In this document: positions 1-12,420 of the stretch, in pieces | How the letters are laid out: every line of letters starts with the position of its first letter | How positions within the stretch are numbered: position 1 is the stretch's first letter | Source: Viridothelium virens | Taxonomy: Eukaryota > Ascomycota > Dothideomycetes > Trypetheliales > Trypetheliaceae | Length of the DNA: 64,000 nt | Direction: 5' to 3' | Assembly (NCBI GenBank): GCA_010094025.1 | Contig: ML991802.1 | Span: 1-64,000, forward strand | Position numbers and translations under genes: made by a program | Notes under the pieces: model-generated | Database searches by the model: none | What the model was told of the DNA's origin: nothing | Seen by the model: the letters and a program-made list of their open reading frames with translations, nothing else

Positions 1-2386
1 TTAATTAGGTTTTTTACTGTCCTCATTTTCGATGAGGTTTATATAGAGCCCTCACCTCAGGTTACACAGAGAAATTGAATCGAGTCCTTTTCTCCAAAAA
101 ACGGTGTCTAACATCATCACCCCTATCTGTCATGCGTCCAATCCCGTACTCCTGTAATCCTGGAAAGATCTATCAGCCTTCTTCCCCGTTGAGAGGAGGT
201 TCTCGTGTGTACCGCGTAAAAACGGTATACGGTGAAGCGCCCTGTCCTGTATCCCGGCTCAGGCCTTGCCCAGGAATATGTCTAAAACCCAATCAATCCA
301 GCAGTATCTTAAGCGATGGTTCCACAACAGTCAAAGTCATTCGACTTTTCCAGAAGCTCTACAATAGGAAGCATGCCCGAACTTCGTGTAGCTCGTATGA
401 TTCAAGAGGAGTCCGAGTAGTTCAAATCATCTCATAGGCTCTTAAGTTTGGGATTTTTGGGCATACGTCATTTAGCTGAGTTTCCCTTGCGAAACAGGTT
501 GCCGAACCAAGCTCTTCTGCAGTCATTCGAATCCAAGTGGGGAGGTACTGGGCCCTAAAGCACAGTCCAACATACAGGTTCTTCATTTAAGTATTTGCTG
601 GCCTTAGGATCAGTGTACCCTTAGCTGTAGAGTGTGTAAGCGGATGATGTTGCTAGCGGTCATTGTTGTTTGAGATGGGAACGGTCGGAGATACGAATGC
701 ATAAGGTAGCCAAACCTGCGGTTCCACCGGCAGATGCTATTTTCAGTCAACGACGTCATGACTCGAGAATCAAAGATGCGCAGGAGCGATTTGAGCTGTT
801 GAGTCTGTCAGAAGTAGTTGTGAGCGTATGGCTGTGGAGCTATTTTGAAAATCAACATCTTGAGTGAGTAGGCTTCTGTACGATAAATATTTGGTAAAAA
901 TAAAAAGACCATGTGAACAACAGTTTCATCGTATTACCCATCTCAGGATTTCAGCATCAATGTCCGCCATCAAATGATAGAGATAGTTGTGCTCATACAA
1001 ATGAGGCTCTTGTCCTGTGCCCCGGTGGCCCGGCCGGTCTGACAAGACAGCGTCCTGCCAACTTGGGTAACTCCGTGGCAATCACATTGCATGCCGATCC
1101 AGAAACGTGATGGCGTCGAACTTTGTTCTGGCCATGACGCAGAGCTAGCTGGGTTATCTGTAAGTACTTGCTATGTTAAAGGATTGATATAAGTCTCCTT
1201 TGAGGGGTTTGCCAGGGCTAGGCAAGGTGACCTGTCCAATATCAGTCCAGCCTCAGAGATGTATATAGAAACTGTGGTCTTTACAAAAAGGGTGTACAGG
1301 TGGTGGGGAAAACCTCTAGGCGCAGTCGAGCGCGCCACAACAGTGGCTAGAGAAGGAGAACGAAACTTCAAAAGCCTAAGGCTTTTCAATCACAAGGATT
1401 AGAGAGATAAAAACTAGATGTATAGAGTCGTAATCGAATTCTCTACAAATGAACCAAAATGATCTTCCAATTTCGACTGTGTAAGGGGGTCTGCCATACA
1501 AATCGAGGGCAAAATTGTAATATTCCACGCCAAAAAAGCGCTAGGGTTCGATATCAGAAGAATTACTTTTTAAAATCGAGATCATGAAATATAGTAGATT
1601 TAGTATCAGTACAGAACCAAATTAAGGCCGCTTACGTCAATCGGTAGAGCGCCGAAATATTATAATCATTGCAACTAACACTCTCCGCAGGCATCGGGCT
1701 TCTCTCAATTAAGGTTTTTTTTTTTTTTGGGCCATCAAGCTAGATCTAATAATATATAGACCAAGCTGGACATGATAAGTATCGGAAAATCTTGCAAAAG
1801 ATTAAGTAAGAAAACCGATACGAGGTTCACTCAGCTACAGAAATTTGAAGCTCAGGACTCGGACTTCACAGGCTCAGCCAAGAACTCAAGCAAGAGAAAA
1901 CTTCAGGGGATTGTAATAACTCCGGAAGGTAACAACATATGTAACCGTCTCGATGATCGCTCCCCACCTAAGCTCCATGGCTGCCGCAAGAATGCTCCCA
2001 TGACGCTAGACCAACTTTTCAGTTCAATTCAGATCTCCGCCATCGAGGACAGCCTTTCCCACCTGACATGCAATGCTGTGCTGTTCTGTTTCCCAGCAGT
2101 TCCAGAAGCACGGACTCTGCAAAAGACCTCAAGGAAAAGATGCAAGTAGAATACAATGCCAAAGAAGTAAAAAAGGAGATTCATCCGAAAGCATGGCGAG
2201 AGATCACGAATCCACACTGGTTGGACTGCTTCGCTCGCTGGAGATTTCCGTCTCCTAATCCTACAATATCACATCACATCTCGTTTCATTCCCTCCCGCC
2301 GCACCCTCCTCACCTATCTCCCTAGATCCAGTCCCGTCGAATACTCGTAACCCCTCCCTCATAGTAAATCTCACAATCTTTAGCAC
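1..2386. other. No supportable gene (window start to DENN gene)
   Basis: Open frames here are short, lack recognisable domains and show no matching splice-site chain, so I call none of them. A poly-T run lies near 1720-1731. The 3' untranslated part of the DENN-domain gene, which runs on the minus strand, probably occupies the last few hundred bases. A final exon of that gene may lie in this stretch (see the DENN entry). Confidence 0.5.
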
Positions 2387-5300
2387 TCACCTTCCCATGG
2401 CTCCACCCGCCACCTTTCCAAACCCCGGGTTCAGCATACTCGGAATCGGCTTCCGGCGCGCACCCGCCTGCCGCATCCGTGGCACGCCCTGGATCACGCG
2501 CGGCTCTTTGATGAGGGCCGGGTCAAGCTTGGCCGGGATGCGCGAGACGATCTGGCGATAGTCGCCTGGGACGCGGGCGTTGGGTGGAGTGGCGACGGCG
2601 GAGCGCCAGAGGTGGTCGGAGGTGTCGGTGAGGAAGGACGTTGCTGGGTTGATAAATGTCAGTGGGTTGATCGAAGAAGGGAGATCGCTATGAAAGGGAC
2701 TGCTCTAAAATCTGGGTACTAGATAAAGACGGTGAAGCATACAGGATTTGGAAAACATGCCCGTCCGGCCGCGATTCTTCTTTGACAGGATGATCTCGTC
2801 GAAAAGTCTTATGGTCGGATCGTCACCGCGCTTGGTTTCTCGCTCGTGGATGAATTCGTTAAGGGCTTTTAAGACGTCAAAACTGGACATTATGATTTGT
2901 TCCTTGGAACAGGAACGGATGACAGACCTTGCGTTTGCTGCAGCATCTTCATATAATCTTGCTGCTCATATGGCATGCTCCTCAAGAACCCGTCCATGTT
3001 GAAACTATAGAGCAGTCCCGACCTCTTCTGTTGACCAGTTGGATGGCAAAGGTACTTCCGATAAGTATACAAGAGGCTTGCGAAGCAGCGGACGAACGCG
3101 GCACGGATTTGGTCAGGCTTGAAGGCGGTGGGGCAGACGAGGCAGATATGTGGAAGACATCGGCCATGGGCGGAAATCCTACAGCCTGCTCGACTTTAGT
3201 AAACTTCCTAGCTGACGCAAAGCTAGAGAAAAAGCAAATCTTTGGAGCTCGGGATGAGATCAGGGGGGAAAAAAAATTCATACCAGTACACCGGTATATC
3301 CCTTCGTCGGCCTTCTCATCACAGACGGCGCACGTCGCCTTTTCATCGCGTGCCCTCCACACCATACAATGTCCTTCGGACCACTTTGTCGTCTCTGTAT
3401 CCCTGACTGTCTGCATCAATACGCCCGGCATAATTGTGCTCGCCGCCAAAGTGCTCTGGGCATATATGCTCGGTGCATAGTTACTCTGGGCACGGACATG
3501 ATGCGAGCTTCCCATGTTGGCGTATGCAGAGCTCGCAAGCGGGGAGATGCCAGGGGGGTTACCGGCTTGCGAGGGCCTTCGCAGTGTTGGGGCACGGTCG
3601 AAGTGGAACTGTTGTGGATTGCGGTGATTAGTCATATTAATGAGTAGTAGGCGGCCACAGCAGGGTGACCATACCGAAGAGCTGCGTTTCGAAGAGCTGT
3701 CAAACTGGCCGGAACGCTTTTCACGGAGGCTAGCTTTGAGGTCGTAACCAGAGTCGGTACGAGAGATTGGTGTTGAGGGAAAGGCAGGAAACGATTGTGA
3801 GACAGGAGAGCCCTTAGGTGATGGCGGAGAGGATGGTTTGTTTGTTGAACCTGTTGATGTAGAGGGTCGGTCGTTCCCGCTGCTGTTGAGAGTGCGGGAT
3901 TGGAGAAAGGCGTTGAAAATTAGTGGTCGCGAAGGGGGAGTAGACATGTTTTCACCGAAGGTCGAAGAGTTTTGGCTGACGTAGGCAGCGAGAGTAGAGG
4001 GGAGAGGAGATGCAGAGAAGACCTGCTGGTTTTCCGAAGAAAAAGAGTCAGAAGGAAAAGCCGCTTCGGCATACGCTGGTGGTCCAACGCCTACTCCATA
4101 CCGATTGTGATGAGGAGCGGCGAGTTGAAGTAGCGATGTCAGCTTTCGTCTTTGTGCTTTTGGCAAAGGTATCGGTTGCGCGGTACTTTCAATAACGTCT
4201 TCGTCTAGGTCAACGAGAACGAAATCATCCTCCGGAAGCTCGATATTGTCATATCGTTTTTCAATGCCAACAATGTAAGGACAAGGAGCTTCGACGGCTT
4301 GCAAAAGTCGAGCCGGAAGCACTGGAATAAATACGCCAGCCCACTTGAATGGATAGATGAGATGTGTGATGGCGGCGCTTGCTAGATGTAGCATCGATGT
4401 ATGAGAGGAGTAGAAGATTATCCGAGATTCTGCCAAAACGTATTCCAGGAGGGTGACAATATTTGGTATTGTTAGACACCTGAAAAGGGCGTAAAGATCC
4501 GTATTCCTCGATCCGGGTATCTCGTTCACAGCCTCTTTCCGAGCATACATCCGTAGCTCTCTTATCAACAATTCCACTGAGGTGATTGATGATATTGGGC
4601 TTGGAGCTTCAGCGCACAAGTTGACAACGTATCTCTCCAATGGTTGCCACATGCCAACCTTTGGTGAGCTTGGCGGAACCCTTAGTACAGCTCCATTCGT
4701 CATCGGTACGACAACAGCTTTGAGCCATTCTTTCCAAAATCCGGTCAAGGAAGCATGTCGCCCAAGAACACCGTAAGCCCGCGGGATCCAAAGACCGGTC
4801 TCACCGTCGGTCAAACCATCGATCTTGGATGCAGCACCATGTCTTACCGGCTTCAGCATATCAGCCATCAGTCCAATCTTCTCCTCGACTCCACTGATCT
4901 CGTCCTCGAGGGCTTCTCTTTCGTCTGAACCTGAACGAACAGAAGGCAATTCTGCAAGTAACCGAGATAGTTTCGCTCTTTCTGCCGCTAACCTTTCTCC
5001 AAGACTGCTAGCGAGCTCGCGCTCCTCTTTTGACATATTGGCTTTCCTCCACTGTTCGCATCTATTCTCGAGCTCCTCCGCTGCTTGGGGATTCAATGGA
5101 AGCCATACTATCAAGCAAATTCCGTGAAGTTTTGAATTGTCTTGATTCGTCATAGCGAAGCCATGCCAGGTCGAAGCAGGTCTTTCGTCAGCGGAAACGA
5201 CGGACACATCATTGGGAAAAGCAAACATAGGCACGTAATCCGGGAAGGCATTTCTCCGCTGTAACTCTTCCACCATGTTCTTTGGCGGATATCTGTCAAG

Positions 5301-6050
5301 AAGACACGGCTCATATCGTCGTTTCAGTGGATGCATGTCCGGAGTAGGTTGGAAGGGTTGTGGTGCGGGAATAACAGAATTGTAGCCACTCATTCGTTTT
5401 GATGTCCGAATTGAAGATTGACGGGCCACCGATGGTTGCCTCTTCATACTGTTCATTGTTGATAATCTCCTCTTCAGGCTTCCCACTCCACCCTTGAGTC
5501 CTCCAGAATCTTCAGTGTTTGTTATCCGCACGGTCTTTGGCCTTGGCCTCGGCTTGCTGGTTTGTTGCAATGTTCCGGCGCTAAACTGTATCTCTTCCAC
5601 AAATGACTCCCTGTCCGAAGCGAATTTTCGCAGAGCTTCATCAAAGTCTGCATCGTTGAGAAGTGCGCCTCCTGCCTGCGGGGTCTGTGGGGTCTGCACA
5701 GCCTTGATTGTTACGCTACTTCTGTTGCTTGCCGTACCCCTACTATCCCTCCTGTTCCCTTCAGTTCCAATTACGCTGCCTATTGACTTGCGAGCCTCGA
5801 AACTATAGCGATTTCTTGAATTGCGTTTAGGCGTAGACTCCTTGGGGGACTTGGGGGTAGCAGGTCGGGGATCATCTTCGGTTTCGAGTGCAGTGTCTTC
5901 CTCGATGGTAGCTTCGGTGGGCACTGCTGCGACTGAAGCGTTCGGGGGTTGCCTGTCCTCGAGTACTTGTGTAGATTCGATTCCTGATATGAAGAAGTAA
6001 TCGGCTAATGGTACAGAAGAAGCGTCGGCAGCAGGAGCAATTGAGGCCAT
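2387..6050 (-). CDS. DENN-domain protein with C1 zinc finger (putative Rab GEF)
   Basis: Five exons, about 1112 residues, starting at MASIAPAADASS. An upstream in-frame extension has no ATG. The order seen is an N-terminal uDENN part (ADYFFISGIES, then a KRRYEPCLLDRYP stretch), a charged coiled segment, a cDENN core (GLWIPRAYGVLGRHASLTGF, then IFYSSHTSMLHLASAAI), a Ser/Pro-rich linker, a C1-type zinc finger (CAVC, RCTGC, HGRC and a final CLVC) and a dDENN part (ALNEFIHERETKRGDDPTIR). DENN proteins usually act as GDP-GTP exchange factors for Rab GTPases in membrane traffic. That role is inferred from the family. Introns: 3674-3609 (66 nt, in frame, spliced because of a good branch site), 3283-3186, 2927-2866 and 2742-2644. 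The C1 finger and the dDENN part appear only after splicing. The stop used is TGA at 2389-2387, but it overlaps a perfect GTGAGT donor, so one more exon near 2260 or beyond is possible. Confidence 0.85.
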
Positions 6051-8835
6051 GTCGAGTATCCAAGAAAGGACCAATTTTGTTTGCCAGGTAAGGAACGTGG
6101 AGTGCACGAAGCACGATGAATAAGGGGAAAGGGGAGGATTTTGGATCAAGTCATTGGAATGCAAAGTTTCGGTCGGATCTCAATCTTGTGAGAGGCGGGT
6201 TCGCGGGTCACAACAGCTGCACTGGAGGGCGCGATTTGGGTTGCGCAGTGTCACGAGGTACAATCGCCGGGGGTTTCGTATCCTTATCGGTATGGTGGAG
6301 GGTGTTGTCGTCCTGATGGTGGAGGGCAGCTCGGGTGGTGGGAGGTTTGCGCGGGAGATTGATAGTGATTACTGAAGTGTCGAAAGGGAACAATGTGAGG
6401 CCAAGTATACAGAAAGGGGGGCGTAGCAATCAAAGCCAAGGTTCAGGAGTGGTATCAAAAAATGTAGGATGGACTTGGCCAGATGTTGAGTCGCTGCACC
6501 TCTCCGCAAGTGACAAGCGACCCCTGCTACGCGGGAGGACGGAGAGCAATGGCGTGGCCGCTGAACCCTTAGGGAGTTAGTGAGAGGTGCCTTATCAGAC
6601 AAAGCGCAGATCAATGAGAGACAAGAGGCGCTAGCGACTCGTTTCGACTTTTTTTTGGTGGTGTGCACTTGGGCACTTGGGCACTTGGCAGCTCTCCACG
6701 ACTCCAGTCTCAACATTCCCTGCCCGGCGCGTCCCACAGAAACGGTAAACGCCCCTCCCGGCCGGGCCTCTCCCTGCGCGATGCTCTTGAACCTGGCATC
6801 CGTCCCTCAGACTCACATGTGAATCAAGTACGGAATACGTGAATACTGACCGCCTGCAGGAGGAAGAGCAGGACACGGTGACACAGTTTACGGTGACACG
6901 GTGAAATACCGACAGCGCGACGCCGACGCGGCCGAGCAGGAACCAAAAACCAACAGACGCCGGTACCGCCGTTGATGCTTGTCAAGCTTAACGTTACTTA
7001 TGCTGCTTAGCTATCTACAGTATACCACGCTTGCTTACTTACTCGACAAGCGTGTTTGATTATTCCAACGCAAGCCCTCCTTCACCCCGTTCGGTGCATC
7101 ACTAGTCCAACTCTGGAGGTCACCTGGACCCTGCGGCTTTCACTCCGGCATGAACTATTCGCCTCATCATTCCCAGTCGTCCCAGTCCCCACTGCACGGC
7201 TCATCTTCAGCCCTTGCCAGCGTTGCTGCAGCGCCAAAAGCGTACGACGTGGCTTGCAGAAAGTCGCGATGCCCTTCCCGGTACGAATGTCGCGTGCGCT
7301 GACGGCATCAAACTCGTGTACCTGGCGGGAACAGTACCACGGTACTCCGTGGGAGCTTTCTATTCGCTTCAACCCAGGACGACCGGGCTCCGTCGCTTCC
7401 ACTGGAAAGAACTGGTAGACAGCATCATTCGCCCCTGGATGCTTGCCTCGAAACTTTTCTCTTTGCTGGTCCAATCTCCTTGTGGCCGTTTTCTCCTTCC
7501 CAGAGACCGAGGCCCGTGTCTCCCAGCCTTACTCTATTGATCCTTCGACGTTTTGAAACAGGAGATCCCTTTACGTCCTTCCTCCTTTATGCCATTGCTC
7601 CTCTCACACGCACTTATGTCCGCCCCACATCAATAGATCAACAAGTTATTCCCAACATCACATTGCCGGCTTAGCCTGGGCCTGAGAGCCCCGACCACTG
7701 AGAGCTTGAGCTGTTGAGCTGTGTTTCTTGTGTCTGATTTATGCTTCGTTGATTTGAAAAAGCCATCCTGGTCGACCTAATCGTGCGGGCCCTCCTTCAT
7801 TTATCTTTCCCCTCAAGATCTGGACGCTCGGACGATGACGGACTCTTGCCGCCCCATGGCTGCAGTCCCGTTCGTAGTGCGTCTTCATCTTGCGCCCCCA
7901 TGTGGACTGGAGCAAAACCCAATCGCATCCACGTAAACCTTACTGGCTGTGTGGGCTGGATAGCGCATAATTCTCCGTAGATTGGCAAGGAGTACACATT
8001 CGGGACGTCCCGTCACGAAGATTTGGAATGTTCCATTCAATGACGACTTGCTGGGGCCCGTAGATAATAATCTTCGTGGTTTCATTTTACGGAGTATTGA
8101 CTCCAAGATTGCCCTTTTGCAACACTCTCAGTTTATACTTGGCCAAGATTCACCCGAAAAATAGAGAAAGACGATAAGTTATCTCTAAGTTTGTTCGTAT
8201 CTAAAAAAATTCACGCCTGTCAGGCATACTTGCAAAGCTTCGCCAAATCCTGGGAGCCTCTCGTATTTGAAGACGCATAGGACACCCTTCTCACACCATC
8301 TTCAAAGCCAATCGCCTAGCTCACTCCGACTCGGAATGGCTCGCTTTCCCGGCTTCATCAGTTACCCTATAAAAAGCTCCTCGAAAAGAGTCCAAGATGA
8401 GGCCATGTGATTGGAAGGTGCCATCTTAGTAAAACTTGCTTTTCCCGGATAAACGTAATTCGTGAAGAAATAGGTCTTGCAACTCAGTGACGTCCGTTTC
8501 AAGCCAGTCAACGGCCTCCAGTCATGAAAACAGAACCTCGGTTCTTGAAAAATGCATGCCTATTCCAGCTGTCTCACTAGCTAGCTTCCTCCTTCCTCGT
8601 ACCAAGATTCCAAGCTCTCTTGCCAGCTCGCTATTCCCATTGAAGGGTTGGGCCTCGTTGCAGCTGTCGAAATCGGTTCTATGGTTGCTCAAAGGGGAGT
8701 CCTTGGTTCCGAGCTCGTGAACTAGGAATCCTGATCATAAGTTAGGAGTCCTATTTGCGAGGTACCATCTTTCTACACTGAGTGATATCCCTCTAATCTA
8801 GATAGGTATCACTTCAACTTGGTTTAAACAATAAG
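6051..8835. other. Gene-free stretch between DENN and TRAPPC13 genes
   Basis: About 2.8 kb without a supportable gene. It contains the 5' flank of the DENN gene and a short GCACTTGG triplication near 6664-6690. Open frames at 7056-7540 lie on both strands over the same bases and show no domain or splice pattern. Confidence 0.45.
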
Positions 8836-10209
8836 TCATCTCTTCCCACTGAGGGACCCCGTGACAAGCATCCCCTTGTCTCCCATTGCACTTCTCCACT
8901 GAATCGCGAGCTGCCCCAGTATAGGTCGCCCGTCGGCTCCTACCTCAGGTTCTTCGTTCCCTTCCTTCTCCAATTTGAACATGACTTGCATGACGTCGTG
9001 TGGCTTCAGAATCGGACAATGAGTCTGTGTGTCTAGAGGGAGGCTATCCCAATTCAAAGACTGAGCTCGGAAAGGAGACTTCGGGTTGAGGTCCACTGTC
9101 TTAGATAGGGTCAGCGTCATAAGACCATCTAAACACAAGCACTTTCTTGCCAAACCGTCCGAAACCATAGCAAAGATGCAGATATACGGATCCTCCATAA
9201 ACTTACCTCTAAACTCATAGCCCCATCCCCCAAATTCTCCAACTGCGCTTCTAGCACCCAGCCCCTCTTCAACGCCCCCGCCTTCGTCCTTACTCCCAGC
9301 AACTGCTGCGCCACAAATTGATACAACTTCCTAAACGTCCTCACCCGGCTCTGTCCAGGCAACGACGGCGCTGCCCCCCCTCCCGGCACCAAACTGGCTC
9401 CTCCCCCTCCCCCATCCTCCGGCGCCACCGTCTCCACATACGTCACCGTCACCGCCAGCACATGATTCCCCTCCTCCCTCAACTCAAACCCGACGATCCG
9501 CTGCACGCTCGCCCCCGGCGCGAGCTCGATCCCTTCATTCTTCCGCGGATCCCCCGCCCGCGCCTCATCCGCGCTCAACCTGCTGCTCCCGCGCACATAC
9601 GCCGGCGCAGCGCCCAGCTCGAGCGGCACGCCCTCCGGCCGCGACGGCGTCTGCATCTCCGCGCTGATCTGCACGCCGGTGATGATCTTGCGCCGGCCGT
9701 GGACGTAGCCTGCGGAGCCGACGGTGGAGGCCGAGGCGGAGCGCGAGCGCGTCGTCGTCACGCCATGCGAGGAGGAGCTGCTGAGGTGCTGCGAGGAGGG
9801 TTCGGAAGGTGCGTTGTCGATTTCGTTGTTCGCGCATAGGGTGCACGAGAAGGTTTCGCCGACGTAGGCGAGCCCGAAGCTGGGGGGGAGGGTTAGGAGG
9901 GGCGAGATGGCGAAGGGGTCTGGTGGCGCCGAGGGGTAGGCTTGGGCTGCGGAGGGGGCGATGTGTGGAGGTTGGGAGTCGGAGGATGGAGGCTTGCCAT
10001 TGGGGTCGTGGGAGATGGGTGGGAGGGGGAACTGGTTTGCTAGGGAGGGTTTGGAGAGCCTGGACTTGTAGGTCAGTGGAATGGGTTTGGTCCCTTTGCG
10101 GAGGAGTAAGTTGGGGCTAGCAGATGCGTATGTACCTGAGAACTTTCAAGCTGACTGCATGCGGACCTTTCACAGGTTCCGTAGCGGAGGCATTGCGCGA
10201 GTGAGGCAT
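8836..10209 (-). CDS. TRAPPC13: TRAPP complex subunit TRAPPC13-like (DUF974) protein
   Basis: Three exons, about 396 residues. The start is the ATG at 10209 (MPHSRNAS), giving HAVSLKVLRLSKPSLANQF, the typical N-terminus of the DUF974 family. Later family signatures are FGLAYVGETFSCTLCANNE, KIITGVQISAEMQTPS, RTFRKLYQFVAQQLLGVRTK, LEAQLENLGDGAMSLE and LNPKSPFRAQSLNWD. Introns are at 10135-10060 and 9206-9100. The second is needed to join SLE to TVDLNPKSP. The family belongs to the TRAPP tethering machinery that acts at the Golgi and in autophagy, and I infer that role. A glycine-rich insert (GGGGGGAS) follows VETVAPED. The stop lies 1.9 kb before the septin stop. The CDS is locally GC-rich, which produces long meaningless open frames on the opposite strand. 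Confidence 0.87.
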
Positions 10210-10818
10210 GTTCGCGCCATGCTCCTGGGTTGTTGTGAGAGGATGGACGAGGATAGGAGTCAAGGTGGCATGGTGGGGCCCTAAAAGCTGGCCGCCGTGC
10301 TCGCCACATCACCGAGCAACAAGCTCAGAAGACCGAGGAGTGAGCCGATGGATATTGGCCGTCAACGATTCTGTTCGTCCCAAAATCCAGTATGGTGATC
10401 TCCAATCGGATATTCGGTTCATGAGCGTACATCGAGAAGCAAATGAAATGCATTGGTATTAGGTATCTTACAAAATCTGAAAATCGCTCAGAGAAGATTT
10501 GGGCCCAACCATGCTCTCAAAAGCCTGCTAATCAGAGCAAAAGGAGACGCAAAGGAAAGGAAGTTGTGCTGGCAGGTTGCCCGATTAGAAACTGTAGAAT
10601 GCTCCAATAGCTGCTATCCATCCTATCCACCTTGCCATGAAAGCTTCAACTGTTCGATACCAACAACATCAAACGCACGACTCGCCCGCAAAGAAGAACT
10701 GTAGGGGTTCAGGCATGCCTGTTCATGGAATAGGAAGGCCAGGCTTGCCACTACCAACCTGTCAGCAAATGGCGTCCTTGCCCCGTCTCAAAAATACTCT
10801 CCTCAACACCAACACCGC

Positions 10819-10860
10819 CGACGACAACGACAACAACAACGACAACAACAACGACAACAC
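10819..10860. repeat. GACAAC/AAC microsatellite
   Basis: An imperfect trinucleotide tract of GAC and AAC units lies between the TRAPPC13 and septin genes, just downstream of the septin stop. No gene is seen in 10210-10896 around it. Confidence 0.8.
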
Positions 10861-10896
10861 ACCTCATCTCATAAGTGAATTTAAGAAATTGGGAAA

Positions 10897-12131
10897 CTAG
10901 TACCCGTTCATGGTCATGCGCTGGCTATTGCGGCTAAGCTCCCGGTCTGCAGAGGGAGAGATGGGCCTGCTACCAGTGTGACCGACAGCACTGGACTCTT
11001 TGAGCGCAAGTAGTTGCTTCGCGCGGAATGATTCGTAGTGGATCTGTGAGGTGGTTTCGATTAGATCTTGCAAGTGGGTGCGGGTAAGGAAGTTCCGGAG
11101 GTAGACGAATTCGCAGTGGTTCTCATCTTCGACTGTATAGCTCGTCAGTACCAATCGGCAAGGAAGTTGAACTCAAGAGCTTGGTTTCAAAGCCACAAAG
11201 GGAAACCAAAATTTGTCTGCATACCATTGATGACTCCCCAGCGATTCTGACGGCCTCGGACTTGCTTGCCATTGACAACAATCGACCGCTCAGAGCCAAC
11301 AACGGCAAAGGGGATAATGCTCTGCAGTATGATCAGCGGGGATCTTATCGTCACCATATAATCCCGATCATACCTTGATCTGCTCGTTCATAGTGGCCTC
11401 TTCACTGTCGTACTCCTCATTGTCATAAGGATACATGCGGATGTTGTGGAAAGCAAACTCCTCCTTTATTCTGTCCTTGAATGCCTGCCGTTCCTCTAGA
11501 GTCAACGAATCCGATTTGGCAATAACTGGCACTACGTTCACGCTCTCACTAAGCTTCTTCAGCACAACAATGTCAATTGGCTTGAGCGCGTGACCGGATG
11601 GTTGGATGAAGAAGAGACAGCAGTGGATACGGGTATCTTGAATGTATCGCTCACGTTGAGCAGTAAGTTCTTTCCTGAGATAGGCGGAGTGCTGATCTTT
11701 GATGTACTTTACGATGGGATCCCAGCAGCGATCGTTGTTGATGAGGTCGCCGTAGCCTGGGGTATCGACCAGGTTCAACCTGAGACGGACGCCATTCTCT
11801 TCGATGATGTGGGAGACGGTCTGGATTTCGGTGGTGCTGCGAATTTGCTCATCTGGAGTAAGACGGCCCTTGGAGTCCATGAGATGATATGCGAAGAGCG
11901 TGTTGATGAGGGTAGATTTGCCGAGTCCAGTCTGGCCTATTACTGTTCGTTAATGGCGACGAGAAGCTTGCGCTTGCTTAAAGATAGCTTCAACCTACCG
12001 ACACAGATGACATTGAATTGAAAGCCGCGCTTGAGAAGCTTCTTCTCGATCTGAGATGTGATGCTGTCGAAACCGACATGACTTTTGGGGAAGACCGACT
12101 GCGGCGAATGAGCGTTCATGGTTGTGGCCAT
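10897..12131 (-). CDS. cdc10: Septin, Cdc10 type
   Basis: Four exons, about 342 residues, from ATG at 12131 (MATTMNAHSPQ; a second ATG at 12119 is possible). The N-terminal SHVGFDSITSQIEKKLLKRG is the polybasic region of Cdc10. The P-loop GQTGLGKST forms only when intron 11998-11937 is removed. The switch region is NLVDTPGYGDLINNDRCWDP, the G4 motif is AKSD, and the septin unique element includes SIIPFAVVGSERS and EFVYLRNFLTRTHLQDLIE. Other introns are 11373-11322 and 11224-11133. The protein ends soon after the septin element without the long coiled coil of other septin groups, as expected for Cdc10 (AspD in Aspergillus). Septins form filaments at septa and branch sites. The gene is head to head with the bL32 gene, 289 bp apart. 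Confidence 0.95.
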
Positions 12132-12420
12132 TGTGGTGAACGAGAGGAGGTTGTCAGACAAAGCCGATCTGCAAGAAGCAAACAAGTCGAGCTCGGGGAG
12201 TTTGATAGGAAGATTGTGGTCGTCGTACGAGAGGAATTACTACGGCGAGGGTCACGCTAAATTCTAGAATTGCGGAGGAAAGGGGCAGTATGCGCCATCC
12301 CTCTTTAGGATAGCTGGGGAAGGTATCAAAGCCCTCGATATCGGGTTTTTGTATTCCAGACTGAACCTCCGCATACCTTATCACTCACTAGTCAGCACAG
12401 AATCTACTCATTCTCGAGCG
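12132..12420. promoter_or_regulatory. Shared divergent promoter, septin / bL32
   Basis: A 289-bp gap lies between the start codons of two genes transcribed away from each other, so it must hold both promoters and both 5' UTRs. I see no clear consensus element. Confidence 0.6.

Noticed and set aside
1624-1690. tRNA-like string (TCAATCGGTAGAGCGCC, resembling a D-arm)
   Set aside because: No matching acceptor stem, anticodon arm or T-loop (GTTCRA) follows at the right spacing.
7056-7540. Overlapping frames of 108-130 codons on both strands
   Set aside because: No domain, splice logic or consistent composition. Likely chance.
9318-10120. Long plus-strand frames, Arg/Pro-rich, over the TRAPPC13 gene
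   Set aside because: They are antisense shadows of a GC-rich coding exon. The minus-strand frame gives the conserved family protein.
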